Numbered from the stretch's first letter, positions 37,289 through 50,611 are shown. The stretch is 64,000 nt of DNA from Urophycis tenuis (GCA_036785325.1 JAXIVH010000145.1:196001-260000); one strand, 5' to 3'. Translations and numbers: made by a program. Notes: generated by a model not told the origin, from the letters alone.

Positions 37289-37792
37289 ATTATTTGTTGA
37301 TGAGCCAGAGCCTGTGACTCCCACCAACCGGCCCGTTCAGCCCACTGCGTTGTCGTCCTCCACCCGGCCGAAGCCTCCTGCGCCCACCCGCCTCCAGCCG
37401 AGGCCTCCTGCTGCGTCAGCCTGTGGCCCGCCCGCCCCCTGTGTCGGCAGCACCCATACCGCTGGTCCTCCCCGCACAGCCACAGGCCCCCTCCGTCCTG
37501 CTTCGTGGGCCATCCTGCAGCTGTCTCTGCAGTCATCGTGTGTCAAAACCATTCAAACTTGTATATGGTAACATTTCAAAATGACACCAGCATAAATGAG
37601 GACCTTGCAATAGGTTGTGTGTTACAGGACCCCCCTGGCATACAGCTGTATGTCTCTGTGAAGGTGGTTGTGAAGAACGGCATCCGGCTGAACAAGTACA
37701 AGTGCCGGCGAGGCAGCAACTCTCTCGAGGGGTTGCACGCCCACCTGGTTAACGCCATCCCTTCACAGCGATGTGGGATCATGCCGTTCCAA
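37289..37792 (+). pseudogene. Exon-like gene fragment, copy 16 (class B)
   Basis: Block like copy 1. Cassette 37116-38077; CA/TA tract 37807-37893 (87 bp). Confidence 0.55.
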
Positions 37793-38077
37793 GTAAGTGA
37801 TTAAAACACTACACACACACACACACACGCGCGCGGGCGCATATATACACACACACACACGCATATATACACACACATATATATATATATATACTTAAAC
37901 ATAGCTGACCCTTTTTTTCCCCCTTCTCGGGGATTATGCTCCCAGTTTTGATCTCGGACGTCTGGTCACTTGTAGCATATAATAATATTCTATTACTGTT
38001 AAGCCAACTATGAATAATAAAACAGGCCAAAACATGTGTCCTTTATCATAGCTACACGTATTACAAAAAAAACGCGT

Positions 38078-40000
38078 GAATTGAAAAGTTGAAGGTATGT
38101 TTTTAGCTGCTGGGTAGACTTCAGTCAACCTGACGCAGTTTTGTCTCTGAGCAACCACATTGCTTGGGGATGGGCTCATTTTAAGCGGGGAAATCTAAGC
38201 TTTCCAACGGCGTATGGCAAGACTATATTGACTCATGGGTCGTTGAAATACTAAGATAATTAATTTGTGTTCTGTAAGGAAAGATGGATGTTAATTGAAA
38301 CGTTGAAGGTATGTTTTTAGCTGCTGGGTAGACTTCAGTCAACCTGACGCAGTTTAGTCTGTGATCAACCAGACTGCTCGCGGATGGGCTCATTTTAAGC
38401 GGGAAAATCTAAGCTTTCCAACAACGTATGGCAAGACTATATTCACCAAAGGGTCGTTGAAATACTAAGCTAATTAATTTGTGTTCTGTAAGGAAAGATT
38501 GATGTTAATTGAAACGTTAAAGGTATGTTTTTAGCTGCTGGGTAGACTTCATTCAACCTGACGCAGTTTAGTCTGTGATCAACCAGACTGCTCGCGGATG
38601 GGCTCATTTTAAGCGGGGAAATCTAAGCTTTCCAACGGCGTATAGCAAGACTATATTGACTCATGGGTCGTTGAAATACTAAGCTAATTAATTTGTGTTC
38701 TGTAAGGAAAGATTGATGTTAATTGAAACGTTAAAGGTATGTTTTTAGCTGCTGGGTAGACTTCATTCAACCTGACGCAGTTTAGTCTGTGATCAACCAG
38801 ACTGCTCGCGGATGGGCTCATTTTAAGCGGGGAAATCGAAGCTTTCCAACGGCGTATGGCAAGACTATATTGACTCATGGGTCGTTGAAATACTAAGCTA
38901 ATTAATTTGTGTTCTGTAAGGAAAGATTGATGTTAATCGAAACGTTTAAGGTATGTTTTTAGCTGCTGGGTAGACTTCAGTCAACCTGACGCAGTTTAGT
39001 CTGTGATCAACCAGACTGCTGGCGGATGGGCTCATTTTAAGCGGGGAAATCTAAGCTTTTCAACGGCGTATGGCAAGACTATATTCACTAAAGGGCCGTT
39101 GAAATACTAAGCTAATTAATTTGTGTTCTGTAAGGAAAGATTGATGTTAATTGAAACGTTAAAGGTATGTTTTTAGCTGCTGGGTAGACTTCATTCAACC
39201 TGACGCAGTTTAGTCTGTGATCAACCAGACTGCTCGCGGATGGACTCATTTTAAGCGGGGAAATCTAAGCTTTCCAACGGCGTATTGCAAGACTATATTG
39301 ACTCATGGGTCGTTGAAATACTAAGCTAATTAATTTGTGTTCTGTAAGGAAAGATTGATGTTAATTGAAACGTTGAAGGTATGTTTTTAGCTGCTGGGTA
39401 GACTTCAGTCATCCTGACGCAGTTTTGTCTGTGAGCAACTAAATTGCTTTGGGATGGGCTCATTTTAAGCGGGGAAATCTAAGCTTTCCAACGGTGTATG
39501 GCAAGACTATATTCACCAAAGGGTCGTTGAAATACTAAGCTAATTAATTTCTGTTCTGTGAGGAAAGATTGATCTTAATTGAAACGTTGAAGGTATGTTT
39601 TTAGCTGCTGGGTAGACTTCAGTCAACCTGACGCAGTTTAATCTGTGATCAACCAGACTGCTCGCGGATGGGCTCATTTTAAGCGGGGAAATCTAACCTT
39701 TCTAACGGCGTATGGCAAGACTATATTGACTAATGGATCGTTGAAATACTAAGCTAATTAATTTGTGTTCTGTAAGGAAAGATTGATCTTAATTGAAACG
39801 TTGAAGGTATGTTTTTAGCTGCTGGGTAGACTTCAGTCAACCTGACGCAGTTTTGTCTGTGAGCAACTAAATTGCTTTGGGATGGGCTCATTTTAAGCGG
39901 GGAAATCTAAGCTTTCCAACGACGTATGGCATGACTATATTTGCCCACGGGTTGTCGAAATAATAAGCTGATTCATGTGTGTTCTGTTGGCTGTGGAAAT
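38078..40000. repeat. Satellite interval 16, n=9 (1,923 bp)
   Basis: Left part matches intervals 3, 4 and 11; right part matches intervals 9, 17 and 25 (ttgctttggg, ctaacctttc). It links the two interval families and differs from interval 17 by two extra monomers. The junction before copy 17 has a private ggaaat instead of ggaaag. Confidence 0.97.
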
Positions 40001-40173
40001 AAAATAGCACACAAGTCATACCAAGTCACCTTTATTGTCAGTGATAAACATGAATAAATAAAAAGTATGGACATTGTATAAACAGTTGTATAAAAAGTGT
40101 AAACGGTATGAACAGTGTTCTTATAAAAGATATCAATATCAATACTGATCACGTGTGTATTTTATATTTCCAG

Positions 40174-40677
40174 ATTATTTGTTGATGAGCCAGAGCCTGT
40201 GACTCCCACCAACCGGCCCGTTCAGCCCACTGCGTTGTCGTCCTCCACCCGGCCGAAGCCTCCTGCGCCCACCCGCCTCCAGCCGAGGCCTCCTGCTGCG
40301 TCAGCCTGTGGCCCGCCCGCCCCCTGTGTCGGCAGCACCCATACCGCTGGTCCTCCCCGCACAGCCACAGGCCCCCTCCGTCCTGCTTCGTGGGCCATCC
40401 TGCAGCTGTCTCTGCAGTCATCGTGTGTCAAAAACATTCAAACTTGTATATGGTAACATTTCAAAATGACACCAGCATAAATGAGGACCTTGCAATAGGT
40501 TGTGTGTTACAGGACCCCCCTGGCATACAGCTGTATGTCTCTGTGAAGGTGGTTGTGAAGAACGGCATCCGGCTGAACAAGTACAAGTGCCGGCGAGGCA
40601 GCAACTCTCTCGAGGGGTTGCACGCCCACCTGGTTAACGCCATCCCTTCACAGCGATGTGGGATCATGCCGTTCCAA
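40174..40677 (+). pseudogene. Exon-like gene fragment, copy 17 (class B)
   Basis: Carries the C to A change (40434). Cassette 40001-40956; CA/TA tract 40692-40772 (81 bp) with a gcgcgcgagcgc core found only here and in copy 25. First unit of the 16.88-kb offset duplication. Confidence 0.55.
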
Positions 40678-40956
40678 GTAAGTGATTAAAACACTACACA
40701 CACACACGCGCGCGAGCGCATATATACACACACACACACGCATATATACACACACATATATATATATATATACTTAAACATAGCTGACCCTTTTTTTCCC
40801 CCTTCTCGGGGATTATGCTCCCAGTTTTGATCTCGGACGTCTGGTCACTTGTAGCATATAATAATATTCTATTACTGTTAAGCCAACTATGAATAATAAA
40901 ACAGGCCAAAACATGTGTCCTTTATCATAGCTACACGTATTACAAAAAAAACGCGT

Positions 40957-42451
40957 GAATTGAAAAGTTGAAGGTATGTTTTTAGCTGCTGGGTAGACTT
41001 CAGTCAACCTGACGCAGTTTTGTCTCTGAGCAACCACATTGCTTGGGGATGGGCTCATTTTAAGCGGGGAAATCTAAGCTTTCCAACGGCGTATGGCAAG
41101 ACTATATTGACTCATGGGTCGTTGAAATACTAAGATAATTAATTTGTGTTCTGTAAGGAAAGATGGATGTTAATTGAAACGTTGAAGGTATGTTTTTAGC
41201 TGCTGGGTAGACTTCAGTCAACCTGACGCAGTTTAGTCTGTGATCAACCAGACTGCTCGCGGATGGGCTCATTTTAAGCGGGAAAATCTAAGCTTTCCAA
41301 CAACGTATGGCAAGACTATATTCACCAAAGGGTCGTTGAAATACTAAGCTAATTAATTTGTGTTCTGTAAGGAAAGATTGATGTTAATCGAAACGTTTAA
41401 GGTATGTTTTTAGCTGCTGGGTAGACTTCAGTCAACCTGACGCAGTTTAGTCTGTGATCAACCAGACTGCTGGCGGATGGGCTCATTTTAAGCGGGGAAA
41501 TCTAAGCTTTTCAACGGCGTATGGCAAGACTATATTCACTAAAGGGCCGTTGAAATACTAAGCTAATTAATTTGTGTTCTGTAAGGAAAGATTGATGTTA
41601 ATTGAAACGTTAAAGGTATGTTTTTAGCTGCTGGGTAGACTTCATTCAACCTGACGCAGTTTAGTCTGTGATCAACCAGACTGCTCGCGGATGGACTCAT
41701 TTTAAGCGGGGAAATCTAAGCTTTCCAACGGCGTATTGCAAGACTATATTGACTCATGGGTCGTTGAAATACTAAGCTAATTAATTTGTGTTCTGTAAGG
41801 AAAGATTGATGTTAATTGAAACGTTGAAGGTATGTTTTTAGCTGCTGGGTAGACTTCAGTCATCCTGACGCAGTTTTGTCTGTGAGCAACTAAATTGCTT
41901 TGGGATGGGCTCATTTTAAGCGGGGAAATCTAAGCTTTCCAACGGTGTATGGCAAGACTATATTCACCAAAGGGTCGTTGAAATACTAAGCTAATTAATT
42001 TCTGTTCTGTGAGGAAAGATTGATCTTAATTGAAACGTTGAAGGTATGTTTTTAGCTGCTGGGTAGACTTCAGTCAACCTGACGCAGTTTAATCTGTGAT
42101 CAACCAGACTGCTCGCGGATGGGCTCATTTTAAGCGGGGAAATCTAACCTTTCCAACGGCGTATGGCAAGACTATATTGACTAATGGATCGTTGAAATAC
42201 TAAGCTAATTAATTTGTGTTCTGTAAGGAAAGATTGATCTTAATTGAAACGTTGAAGGTATGTTTTTAGCTGCTGGGTAGACTTCAGTCAACCTGACGCA
42301 GTTTTGTCTGTGAGCAACTAAATTGCTTTGGGATGGGCTCATTTTAAGCGGGGAAATCTAAGCTTTCCAACGACGTATGGCATGACTATATTTGCCCACG
42401 GGTCGTCGAAATAATAAGCTGATTCATGTGTGTTCTGTTGGCTGTGGAAAG
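40957..42451. repeat. Satellite interval 17, n=7 (1,495 bp)
   Basis: Seven monomers in the order of intervals 9 and 25. Confidence 0.97.
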
Positions 42452-42624
42452 AAAATAGCACACAAGTCCTACCAAGTCAACTTTATTGTCAGTGATAAAC
42501 ATTAATAAATAAACATTATGGACATTGTATAAACAGTTGTATAAAAAGTGTAAACAGTATGAACAGTGTTCTTATAAAAGATATCAATATCAATACTGAT
42601 CACGTGTGTATTTTATATTTCCAG

Positions 42625-43128
42625 ATTATTTGTTGATGAGCCAGAGCCTGTGACTCCCACCAACCGGCCTGTTCAGCCCACTGCGTTGTCGTCCTCCACC
42701 CGGCCGAAGCCTCCTGCACCCACCCGCCTCCAGCCGAGGCCTCCTGCTGCGTCAGCCTGTGGCCCGCCCGCCCCCTGTGTCGGCAGCACCCATACCGCTG
42801 GTCCTCCCCGCACAGCCACAGGCCCCCTCCGTCCTGCTTCGTGGGCCATCATGCAGCTGTCTCTGCAGTCATCGTGTGTCAAAACCATTCAAACTTGTAT
42901 ATGGTAACATTTCAAAATGACACCAGCATAAATGAGGACCTTGCAATAGGTTGTGTGTTACAGGACCCCCCTGGCATACAGCTGTATGTCTCTGTGAAGG
43001 TGGTTGTGAAGAACGGCATCCGGCTGAACAAGTACAAGTGCCGGCGAGGCAGCAACTCTCTCGAGGGGTTGCACGCCCACCTGGTTAACGCCATCCCTTC
43101 ACAGCGATGTGGGATCATGCCGTTCCAA
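42625..43128 (+). pseudogene. Exon-like gene fragment, copy 18 (class A)
   Basis: Shares the two silent changes of copy 10 (42670, 42718) and adds C to A at 42851 (L to M in the proline-rich frame, P to H in the other), seen again only in copy 26. Cassette 42452-43428, L2 flank; CA/TA tract 43143-43244 (102 bp). Confidence 0.55.
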
Positions 43129-43138
43129 GTAAGTGATT

Positions 43139-43187
<49 letters not shown>

Positions 43188-43428
43188 GCGCGCATATATG
43201 CACACACACATACGCATATATACACACACATATATATATATATACTTATACATAGCTGACCCTTTTTTTCCCCCTTCTCGGGGATTATGCTCCCAGTTTT
43301 GATCTCGGACGTCTGGTCACTTGTAGCATATAATAATATTCTATTACTGTTAAGCCAACTATGAATAATAAAACAGGCCAAAACATGTGTCCTTTATCAT
43401 AGCTACACGTATTACAAAAAAAACGCGT

Positions 43429-43853
43429 GAATTGAAAAGTTGAAGGTATGTTTTTAGCTGCTGGGTAGACTTCAGTCAACCTGACGCAGTTTTGTCTGTG
43501 AGCAACCAAATTGCTCGGGGATGGGCTCATTTTAAGCGGGGAAATCTAAGGTTCCCAACGGCGTATGGCAAGACTATATTGAGTCATGGGTCGTTGAAAT
43601 ACTGAGCTAATTAATTTTTGATCTGTGAGGAAAGATTGATGTTAATTGAAACGTTGAAGGTATGTTTTTAGCTGCTGGGTAGACTTCAGTCAACCTGACG
43701 CAGTTTTGTCTGTGAGCAACGAAATTGGTCGGGTATGGGCTCATTTTAAGCGGGGAAATCTAAGCTTTCCAACGGCGTATGGCATGACTATATTTGCCCA
43801 CGGGTCGTCGAAATAATAAGCTGATTCATGTGTGTTCTGTTGGCTGTGGAAAG
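43429..43853. repeat. Satellite interval 18, n=2 (425 bp)
   Basis: Same subtype as interval 10 but with ctaaggttccc; identical in kind to interval 26. Confidence 0.97.
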
Positions 43854-44026
43854 AAAATAGCACACAAGTCCTACCAAGTCACCTTTATTGTCAGTGATAA
43901 ACATTAATAAATAAACAGTATGGACATTGTATAAACAGTTGTATAAAAAGTGTAAACGGTATGAACAGTGTTCTTATAAAAGATATCAATATCAATACTG
44001 ATCACGTGTGTATTATATATTTCCAG

Positions 44027-44530
44027 ATTATTTGTTGATGAGCCAGAGCCTGTGACTCCCACCAACCGGCCCGTTCAGCCCACTGCGTTGTCGTCCTCCA
44101 CCCGGCCGAAGCCTCCTGCGCCCACCCGCCTCCAGCCGAGGCCTCCTGCTGCGTCAGCCTGTGGCCCGCCCGCCCCCTGTGTCGGCAGCACCCATACCGC
44201 TGGTCCTCCCCGCACAGCCACAGGCCCCCTCCGTCCTGCTTCGTGGGCCATCCTGCAGCTGTCTCTGCAGTCATCGTGTGTCAAAACCATTCAAACTTGT
44301 ATATGGTAACATTTCAAAATGACACCAGCATAAATGAGGACCTTGCAATAGGTTGTGTGTTACAGGACCCCCCTGGCATACAGCTGTATGTCTCTGTGAA
44401 GGTGGTTGTGAAGAACGGCATCCGGCTGAACAAGTACAAGTGCCGGCGAGGCAGCAACTCTCTCGAGGGGTTGCACGCCCACCTGGTTAACGCCATCCCT
44501 TCACAGCGATGTGGGATCATGCCGTTCCAA
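44027..44530 (+). pseudogene. Exon-like gene fragment, copy 19 (class B, insertion)
   Basis: Block like copy 1 with the acceptor-tract change of copy 11. A 580-bp element lies 10 nt after the exon end, leaving gtaagtgatt intact but moving the CA/TA tract to about 45125-45209. The insertion lengthens the open frame past the donor by eight codons (to SKTVSPNA), which is not expected to be coding. Cassette 43854-45393, L3 flank. Confidence 0.55.
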
Positions 44531-44540
44531 GTAAGTGATT

Positions 44541-45120
44541 CTAAAACTGTTAGTCCCAATGCTTGATTCTGATTGGCTGATAGGTGTGCTTTATGAGACG
44601 ATAAAGCACACCTGTCCCCATCCAACGCTGCTGCTGACCGCTTCACCGCATCACTCCGCGCATAGCAACGACGACGACAATAAAGAAACTCGGAACCGGC
44701 TTTTTTCTGCTTTGTTATGGAATGGAAAGTTAACTTCGATTTGTTGGGTGGACTAACTATGGTCGATAAACTGCTTGTGGAAAGGGGCTGTTAAAAATAA
44801 AGTGATTGCTTGCAAGCGACGTGTTGTTTCTGCAACCTGGCCGGGAACTACTTCCTCGTATCTGGGAACTACTTTGTTGCGCATCTAGTGAATTATTAGT
44901 GAAACTGAAGCGTTTTTATTGCTACATGATTTTTCATATTGCCGTGTTGGTAACAGTTTTAGAATAGCAATTAGCCACTCGACGGTGTGAATTATGGAAA
45001 AATAAGGAACGGCTGAGAGGCGTGATAAGTCCCTCGGCTAGCGCCTCGGGACTTATCACGCCTCTCAGCCGTTCCTTATTTTTCCATAATCCACACCCTC
45101 TCGTGACTAATTGCTAAATT
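44541..45120. mobile_element. 580-bp composite MITE-like insertion, copy 1
   Basis: Inserted between gtaagtgatt and aaaacactac, with ATT on both sides (44538-44540 and 45118-45120), a possible 3-bp target duplication. Near the left end ctaaaactgtta has its inverted complement (taacagttttag) at 44951-44962, which would bound a 422-bp element. To its right lies a 152-bp palindrome, 44965-45116. There may therefore be two adjacent elements, or one element with a palindromic right end. A perfect 13-bp hairpin (aggtgtgctttat, arms 44582-44594 and 44601-44613) lies inside. The open frames across it are short and unconvincing. Copy 11 shows the state without insertion. Family not identified; palindromic short elements such as zebrafish Angel are known in teleosts, but I cannot assign this one. 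Confidence 0.75.
44965..45116. repeat. 152-bp palindrome in the 580-bp insertion
   Basis: The core arms are 44985-45033 and 45048-45096, 49 nt each with a single mismatch, around a 14-nt loop (tcggctagcgcctc). The symmetry continues less perfectly outwards to tagcaattag (44965) and ctaattgcta (45116). This is a strong potential cruciform or RNA hairpin. Confidence 0.9.
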
Positions 45121-45393
45121 AAAACACTACACACACACACACACGCGCGCGCGCGCATATATACACACACACACACGCATATATACACACACATATATAT
45201 ATATATATACTTAAACATAGCTGACCCTTTTTTTCCCCCTTCTCGGGGATTATGCTCCCAGTTTTGATCTCGGACGTCTGGTCACTTGTAGCATATAATA
45301 ATATTCTATTACTGTTAAGCCAACTATGAATAATAAAACAGGCCAAAACATGTGTCCTTTATCATAGCTACACGTATTACAAAAAAAACACGT

Positions 45394-45818
45394 GAATTGA
45401 AACGTTGAAGGTATGTTTTTAGCTGCTGGGTAGACTTCAGTCAACCTGACGCAGTTTTGTCTGTGAGCAACCAAATTGCTCGAGGATGGGCCCATTTTGA
45501 GCGGGGAAATCGAAGCTTTCCAACGGCGTACGGCAAGACTATATTGACTCATGGGTCGTTGAAATACTTAGCTAATTAATTTGTGTTCTGTAAGGAAAGA
45601 TTAATGTTAATTGAAACGTTGAAGGTTTTTTTTTAGCTGCTGGGTAGACTTCAGTCAACCTGACGCAGTTTTGTCTTTGAGCAACCAAATTGATCAGAGA
45701 TGGGCTCATTTTAAGCGGGGAAATCTAAGCTTTCCAACGAAGTATGGCATGACTATATTTGCCCACGGGTCGTCGAAATAATAAGCTGATTCATGTGTGT
45801 TCTGTTGGCTGTGGAAAG
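45394..45818. repeat. Satellite interval 19, n=2 (425 bp)
   Basis: Two monomers: gcccattttgagcggg with cgtacggcaag, then an eight-T monomer and the ttgatcagag junction. The same pair is in interval 27. Resembles the right end of intervals 4 and 11. Confidence 0.97.
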
Positions 45819-45991
45819 AAAATAGCACACAAGTCCTACCAAGTCAACTTTGTTGTCAGTGATAAACATTAATAAATAAACAGTATGGACATTGTATAAA
45901 CAGTTGTATAAAAAGTGTAAACAGTATGAACAGTGTTCTTATAAAAGATATCAATATCAATACTGATCACGTGTGTATTTTATATTTCCAG

Positions 45992-46495
45992 ATTATTTGT
46001 TGATGAGCCAGAGCCTGTGACTCCCACCAACCGGCCCGTTCAGCCCACTGCGTTGTCGTCCTCCACCCGGCCGAAGCCTCCTGCGCCCACCCGCCTCCAG
46101 CCGAGGCCTCCTGCTGCGTCAGCCTGTGGCCCGCCCGCCCCCTGTGTCGGCAGCACCCATACCGCTGGTCCTCCCCGCACAGCCACAGGCCCCCTCCGTC
46201 CTGCTTCGTGGGCCATCCTGCAGCTGTCTCTGCAGTCATCGTGTGTCAAAACCATTCAAACTTGTATATGGTAACATTTCAAAATGACACCAGCATAAAT
46301 GAGGACCTTGCAATAGGTTGTGTGTTACAGGACCCCCCTGGCATACAGCTGTATGTCTCTGTGAGGGTGGTTGTGAAGAACTGCATCCGGCTGAACAAGT
46401 ACAAGTGCCGGCGAGGCAGCAACTCTCTCGAGGGGTTGCACGCCCACCTGGTTAACGCCATCCCTTCACAGCGATGTGGGATCATGCCGTTCCAA
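45992..46495 (+). pseudogene. Exon-like gene fragment, copy 20 (class C)
   Basis: Same K to R (46365) and G to C (46382) changes as copies 12 and 28. Cassette 45819-46796, L4 flank; CA/TA tract 46510-46612 (103 bp). Confidence 0.55.
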
Positions 46496-46505
46496 GTAAG
46501 TGATT

Positions 46506-46559
<54 letters not shown>

Positions 46560-46796
46560 GCATATATACACACACACACAAGCATATATACACACACATA
46601 TATATATATATACTTAAACATAGCTGACCCTTTTTTTCCCCCTTCTCGGGGATTATGCTCCCAGTTTTGATCTCGGACGTCTGGTCACTTATAGCATATA
46701 ATAATATTCTATTACTGTTAAGACAACTATGAATAATAAAACAGGCCAAAACATGTGTCCTTTATCATAGCTACACGTATTACAAAAAAAACCCTT

Positions 46797-49700
46797 GAAT
46801 TGAAACGTTGAATGTATGTTTTTAGCTGCTGGGTAGACTTCAGTTAACCTGACACAGTTTTGTCTGTGAGCAACCAAATTGCTCACGGATGGGCTCATTT
46901 TGAGCGGGGAAATCTAAGCTTTCCAAAGGCGTATGGCAAGACTATATTGACTCATGGGTCGTTGAAATACAAAGCTAATTAATTTGTGTTCAGTTAGGAA
47001 AGATTGATGTTAATTGAAACGTTGATGGTATGTTTTTAGCTGCTGGGTAGACTTCAGTCAACCTGACGCAGTTTTGTCTTTGAGCAACCAAATTGCTCGG
47101 GGATGGGCTCATTTTAAGCGGGAAAATCTAAGCTTTCCAACGGCGTATGGCAAGACTATATTGACTCATGGGTCATTGAAATACTAAGATAATTAATTTG
47201 TGTTCTGTAAGGAAAGATTGATGTTAATTGAAACGTTGAAGGTATGTTTTTAGCTGCTGGGTAGACTTCACTCAACCTGACACAGTTTTGTCTGTGAGCA
47301 ACCAGACTGTTTGCGGATGGGCTCATTTTAAGCGGGGAAATCTAAGCTTTCCAACGGCGTGTGGCAAAACTATATTGACTCATGGGTCATTGAAATACTA
47401 AGATAATTAATTTGTGTTCTGTAAGGAAAGATTGATGTTAATTGAAACGTTGAAGGTATGTTTTTAGCTGCTGGGTAGACTTCACTCAACCTGACACAGT
47501 TTTGTCTGTGAGCAACCAGACTGTTTGCGGATGGGCTCATTTTAAGCGGGGAAATCTAAGCTTTCCAACGGCGTATGGCAAGACTATATTGACTAATGGT
47601 TCGTTGAAATACTAAGCTAATTAATTTGTGTTCTGTAAGGAAAGATTGATCGTAATTGAAACGTTGAAGGTATGTTTTTAGCTGCTGGGTAGACTTCAGT
47701 CAACCTGACGCAGTTTTGTCTGTGAGCAACTAAATTGCTTTGGGATGGGCTCATTTTAAGCGGGGAAATCTAAGCTTTCCAACGGTGTATGGCAAAACTA
47801 TATTCACCAAAGGGTCGTTGAAATACTAAGCTAATTAATTTCTGTTCTGTGAGGAAAGATTGATCTTAATTGAAACGTTGAAGGTATGTTTTTAGCTGCT
47901 GGGTAGACTTCAGTCAACCTGACGCAGTTTAGTCTGTGATCAACCAGACTGCTCGCGGATGGGCTCATTTTAAGCGGGGAAATCTAAGCTTTCCAACGGC
48001 GTATGGCAAGACTATATTGACTCATGGGTCGTTGAAATACTAAGCTAATTAATTTGTGTTCTGTAAGGAAAGATTGATGTTAATTGAAATGTTGAAGGTA
48101 TGTTTTTAGCTGCTGGGCAGACTTCAGTCAACCTGACGCAGTTTAGTCTGTGATCAACCAGACTGCTCGCGGATGGGCTCATTTTAAGCGGGGAAATCTA
48201 AGCTTTCCAACGGCGTATGGCAAGACTATATTGACTCATGGGTCGTTGAAATACTAATACTAAGCTAATTAATTTGTGTTCTGTAAGGAAAGATTGATGT
48301 TAATTGAAATGTTGAAGGTATGTTTTTAGCTGCTGGGCAGACTTCAGTCAACCTGACGCAGTTTAGTCTGTGATCAACCAGACTGCTCGCGGATGGGCTC
48401 ATTTTAAGCGGGGAAATCTAAGCTTTCCAACGGCGTGTGGCAAAACTATATTGACTCATGGGTCATTGAAATACTAAGATAATTAATTTGTGTTCTGTAA
48501 GGAAAGATTGATGTTAATTGAAACGTTGAAGGTATGTTTTTAGCTGCTGGGTAGACTTCACTCAACCTGACACAGTTTTGTCTGTGAGCAACCAGACTGT
48601 TTGCGGATGGGCTCATTTTAAGCGGGGAAATCTAAGCTTTCCAACGGCGTATGGCAAGACTATATTGACTAATGGTTCGTTGAAATACTAAGCTAATTAA
48701 TTTGTGTTCTGTAAGGAAAGATTGATCGTAATTGAAACGTTGAAGGTATGTTTTTAGCTGCTGGGTAGACTTCAGTCAACCTGACGCAGTTTTGTCTGTG
48801 AGCAACTAAATTGCTTTGGGATGGGCTCATTTTAAGCGGGGAAATCTAAGCTTTCCAACGGTGTATGGCAAAACTATATTCACCAAAGGGTCGTTGAAAT
48901 ACTAAGCTAATTAATTTCTGTTCTGTGAGGAAAGATTGATCTTAATTGAAACGTTGAAGGTATGTTTTTAGCTGCTGGGTAGACTTCAGTCAACCTGACG
49001 CAGTTTAGTCTGTGATCAACCAGACTGCTCGCGGATGGGCTCATTTTAAGCGGGGAAATCTAAGCTTTCCAACGGCGTATGGCAAGACTATATTGACTCA
49101 TGGGTCGTTGAAATACTAAGCTAATTAATTTGTGTTCTGTAAGGAAAGATTGATGTTAATTGAAATGTTGAAGGTATGTTTTTAGCTGCTGGGCAGACTT
49201 CAGTCAACCTGACGCAGTTTAGTCTGTGATCAACCAGACTGCTCGCGGATGGGCTCATTTTAAGCGGGGAAATCTAAGCTTTTCAACGGCGTATGGCAAG
49301 ACTATATTCACTAAAGGGCCGTTGAAATACTAAGCTAATTAATTTGTGTTCTGTAAGGAAAGATTAATGTTAATTGAAATGTTGAAGGTATGTTTTTAGC
49401 TGCTGGGCAGACTTCAGTCAACCTGACGCAGTTTAGTCTGTGATCAACCAGACTGCTCGCGGATGGGCTCATTTTAAGCGGGGAAATCTAAGCTTTTCAA
49501 CGGCGTATGGCAAGACTATATTCACTAAAGGGCCGTTGAAATACTAAGCTAATTAATTTGTGTTCTGTAAGGAAAGATTAATGTTAATTGAAACGTTGAA
49601 GGTTTTTTTTTAAGCTGCTGGGTAGACTTCAGTCAACCTGACGCAGTTTAGTCTGTGATCAACCAGACTGCTCGCGGATGGGCTCATTTTAAGCGGGGAA

Positions 49701-50438
49701 ATCTAAGCTTCCCAACGGCCTATGGCAAGACTATATTCACTAAAGGGTCGTTGAAATACTAAGCTAATTAATTTGTGTTCTGTCAGGAAAGATTGATGTT
49801 AATTGAAATGTTGAAGGTATGTTTTTAGCTGCTGGGCAGACTTCAGTCAACCTGACGCAGTTTAGTCTGTGATCAACCAGACTGCTCGCGGATGGGCTCA
49901 TTTTAAGCGGGGAAATCTAAGCTTTTCAACGGCGTATGGCAAGACTATATTCACTAAAGGGCCGTTGAAATACTAAGCTAATTAATTTGTGTTCTGTAAG
50001 GAAAGATTAATGTTAATTGAAACGTTGAAGGTTTTTTTTTAGCTGCTGGGTAGACTTCAGTCAACCTGACGCAGTTTAGTCTGTGATCAACCAGACTGCT
50101 CGCGGATGGGCTCATTTTAAGCGGGGAAATCTAAGCTTCCCAACGGCGTATGGCAAGACTTTATTCACTAAAGGGTCGTTGAAATACTAAGCTAATTAAT
50201 TTGTGTTCTGTCAGGAAAGATTGATGTTAATTGAAACGTTGAAGGTATGTCTTTAGCTGCTGGGTAGACTCCAGTCAACCTGACGCAGATTTGTCTGTGA
50301 GCAACCAAATTGCTCGGAGATGGGCTCATTTTAAACGGGGAAATCTAAGCTTTCCAACGACGTATGGCATGACTATATTTGCCCACGGGTTGTCGAAATA
50401 ATAAGCTGATTCATGTGTGTTCTGTTGGCTGTGGAAAG
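46797..50438. repeat. Satellite interval 20, n=17 (3,642 bp)
   Basis: The longest interval. It exceeds 214x17-3 by 7 bp: a 6-bp duplication (aatactaatact near 48251) and one extra base in a T-run monomer. A block of five monomers is repeated at an offset of 1,076 bp: ggcgtgtgg at 47356 and 48432, atcgtaattg at about 47649 and 48725. The left end is paralogous to interval 12 without its 544-bp element. Confidence 0.96.
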
Positions 50439-50611
50439 AAAATAGCACACAAGTCATACCAAGTCACCTTTATTGTCAGTGATAAACATGAATAAATAAA
50501 AAGTATGGACATTGTATAAACAGTTGTATAAAAAGTGTAAACGGTATGAACAGTGTTCTTATAAAAGATATCAATATCAATACTGATCACGTGTGTATTT
50601 TATATTTCCAG

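Noticed and set aside
44314..44646. A 110-codon minus-strand frame across copy 19
   Set aside because: It is created by the insertion extending a shadow frame and is absent from the uninserted copies.
44535..44756. A 73-codon plus-strand frame in the 580-bp insertion
   Set aside because: It is confined to the mobile element and copied only because the element was duplicated; no motif or coding bias is evident.
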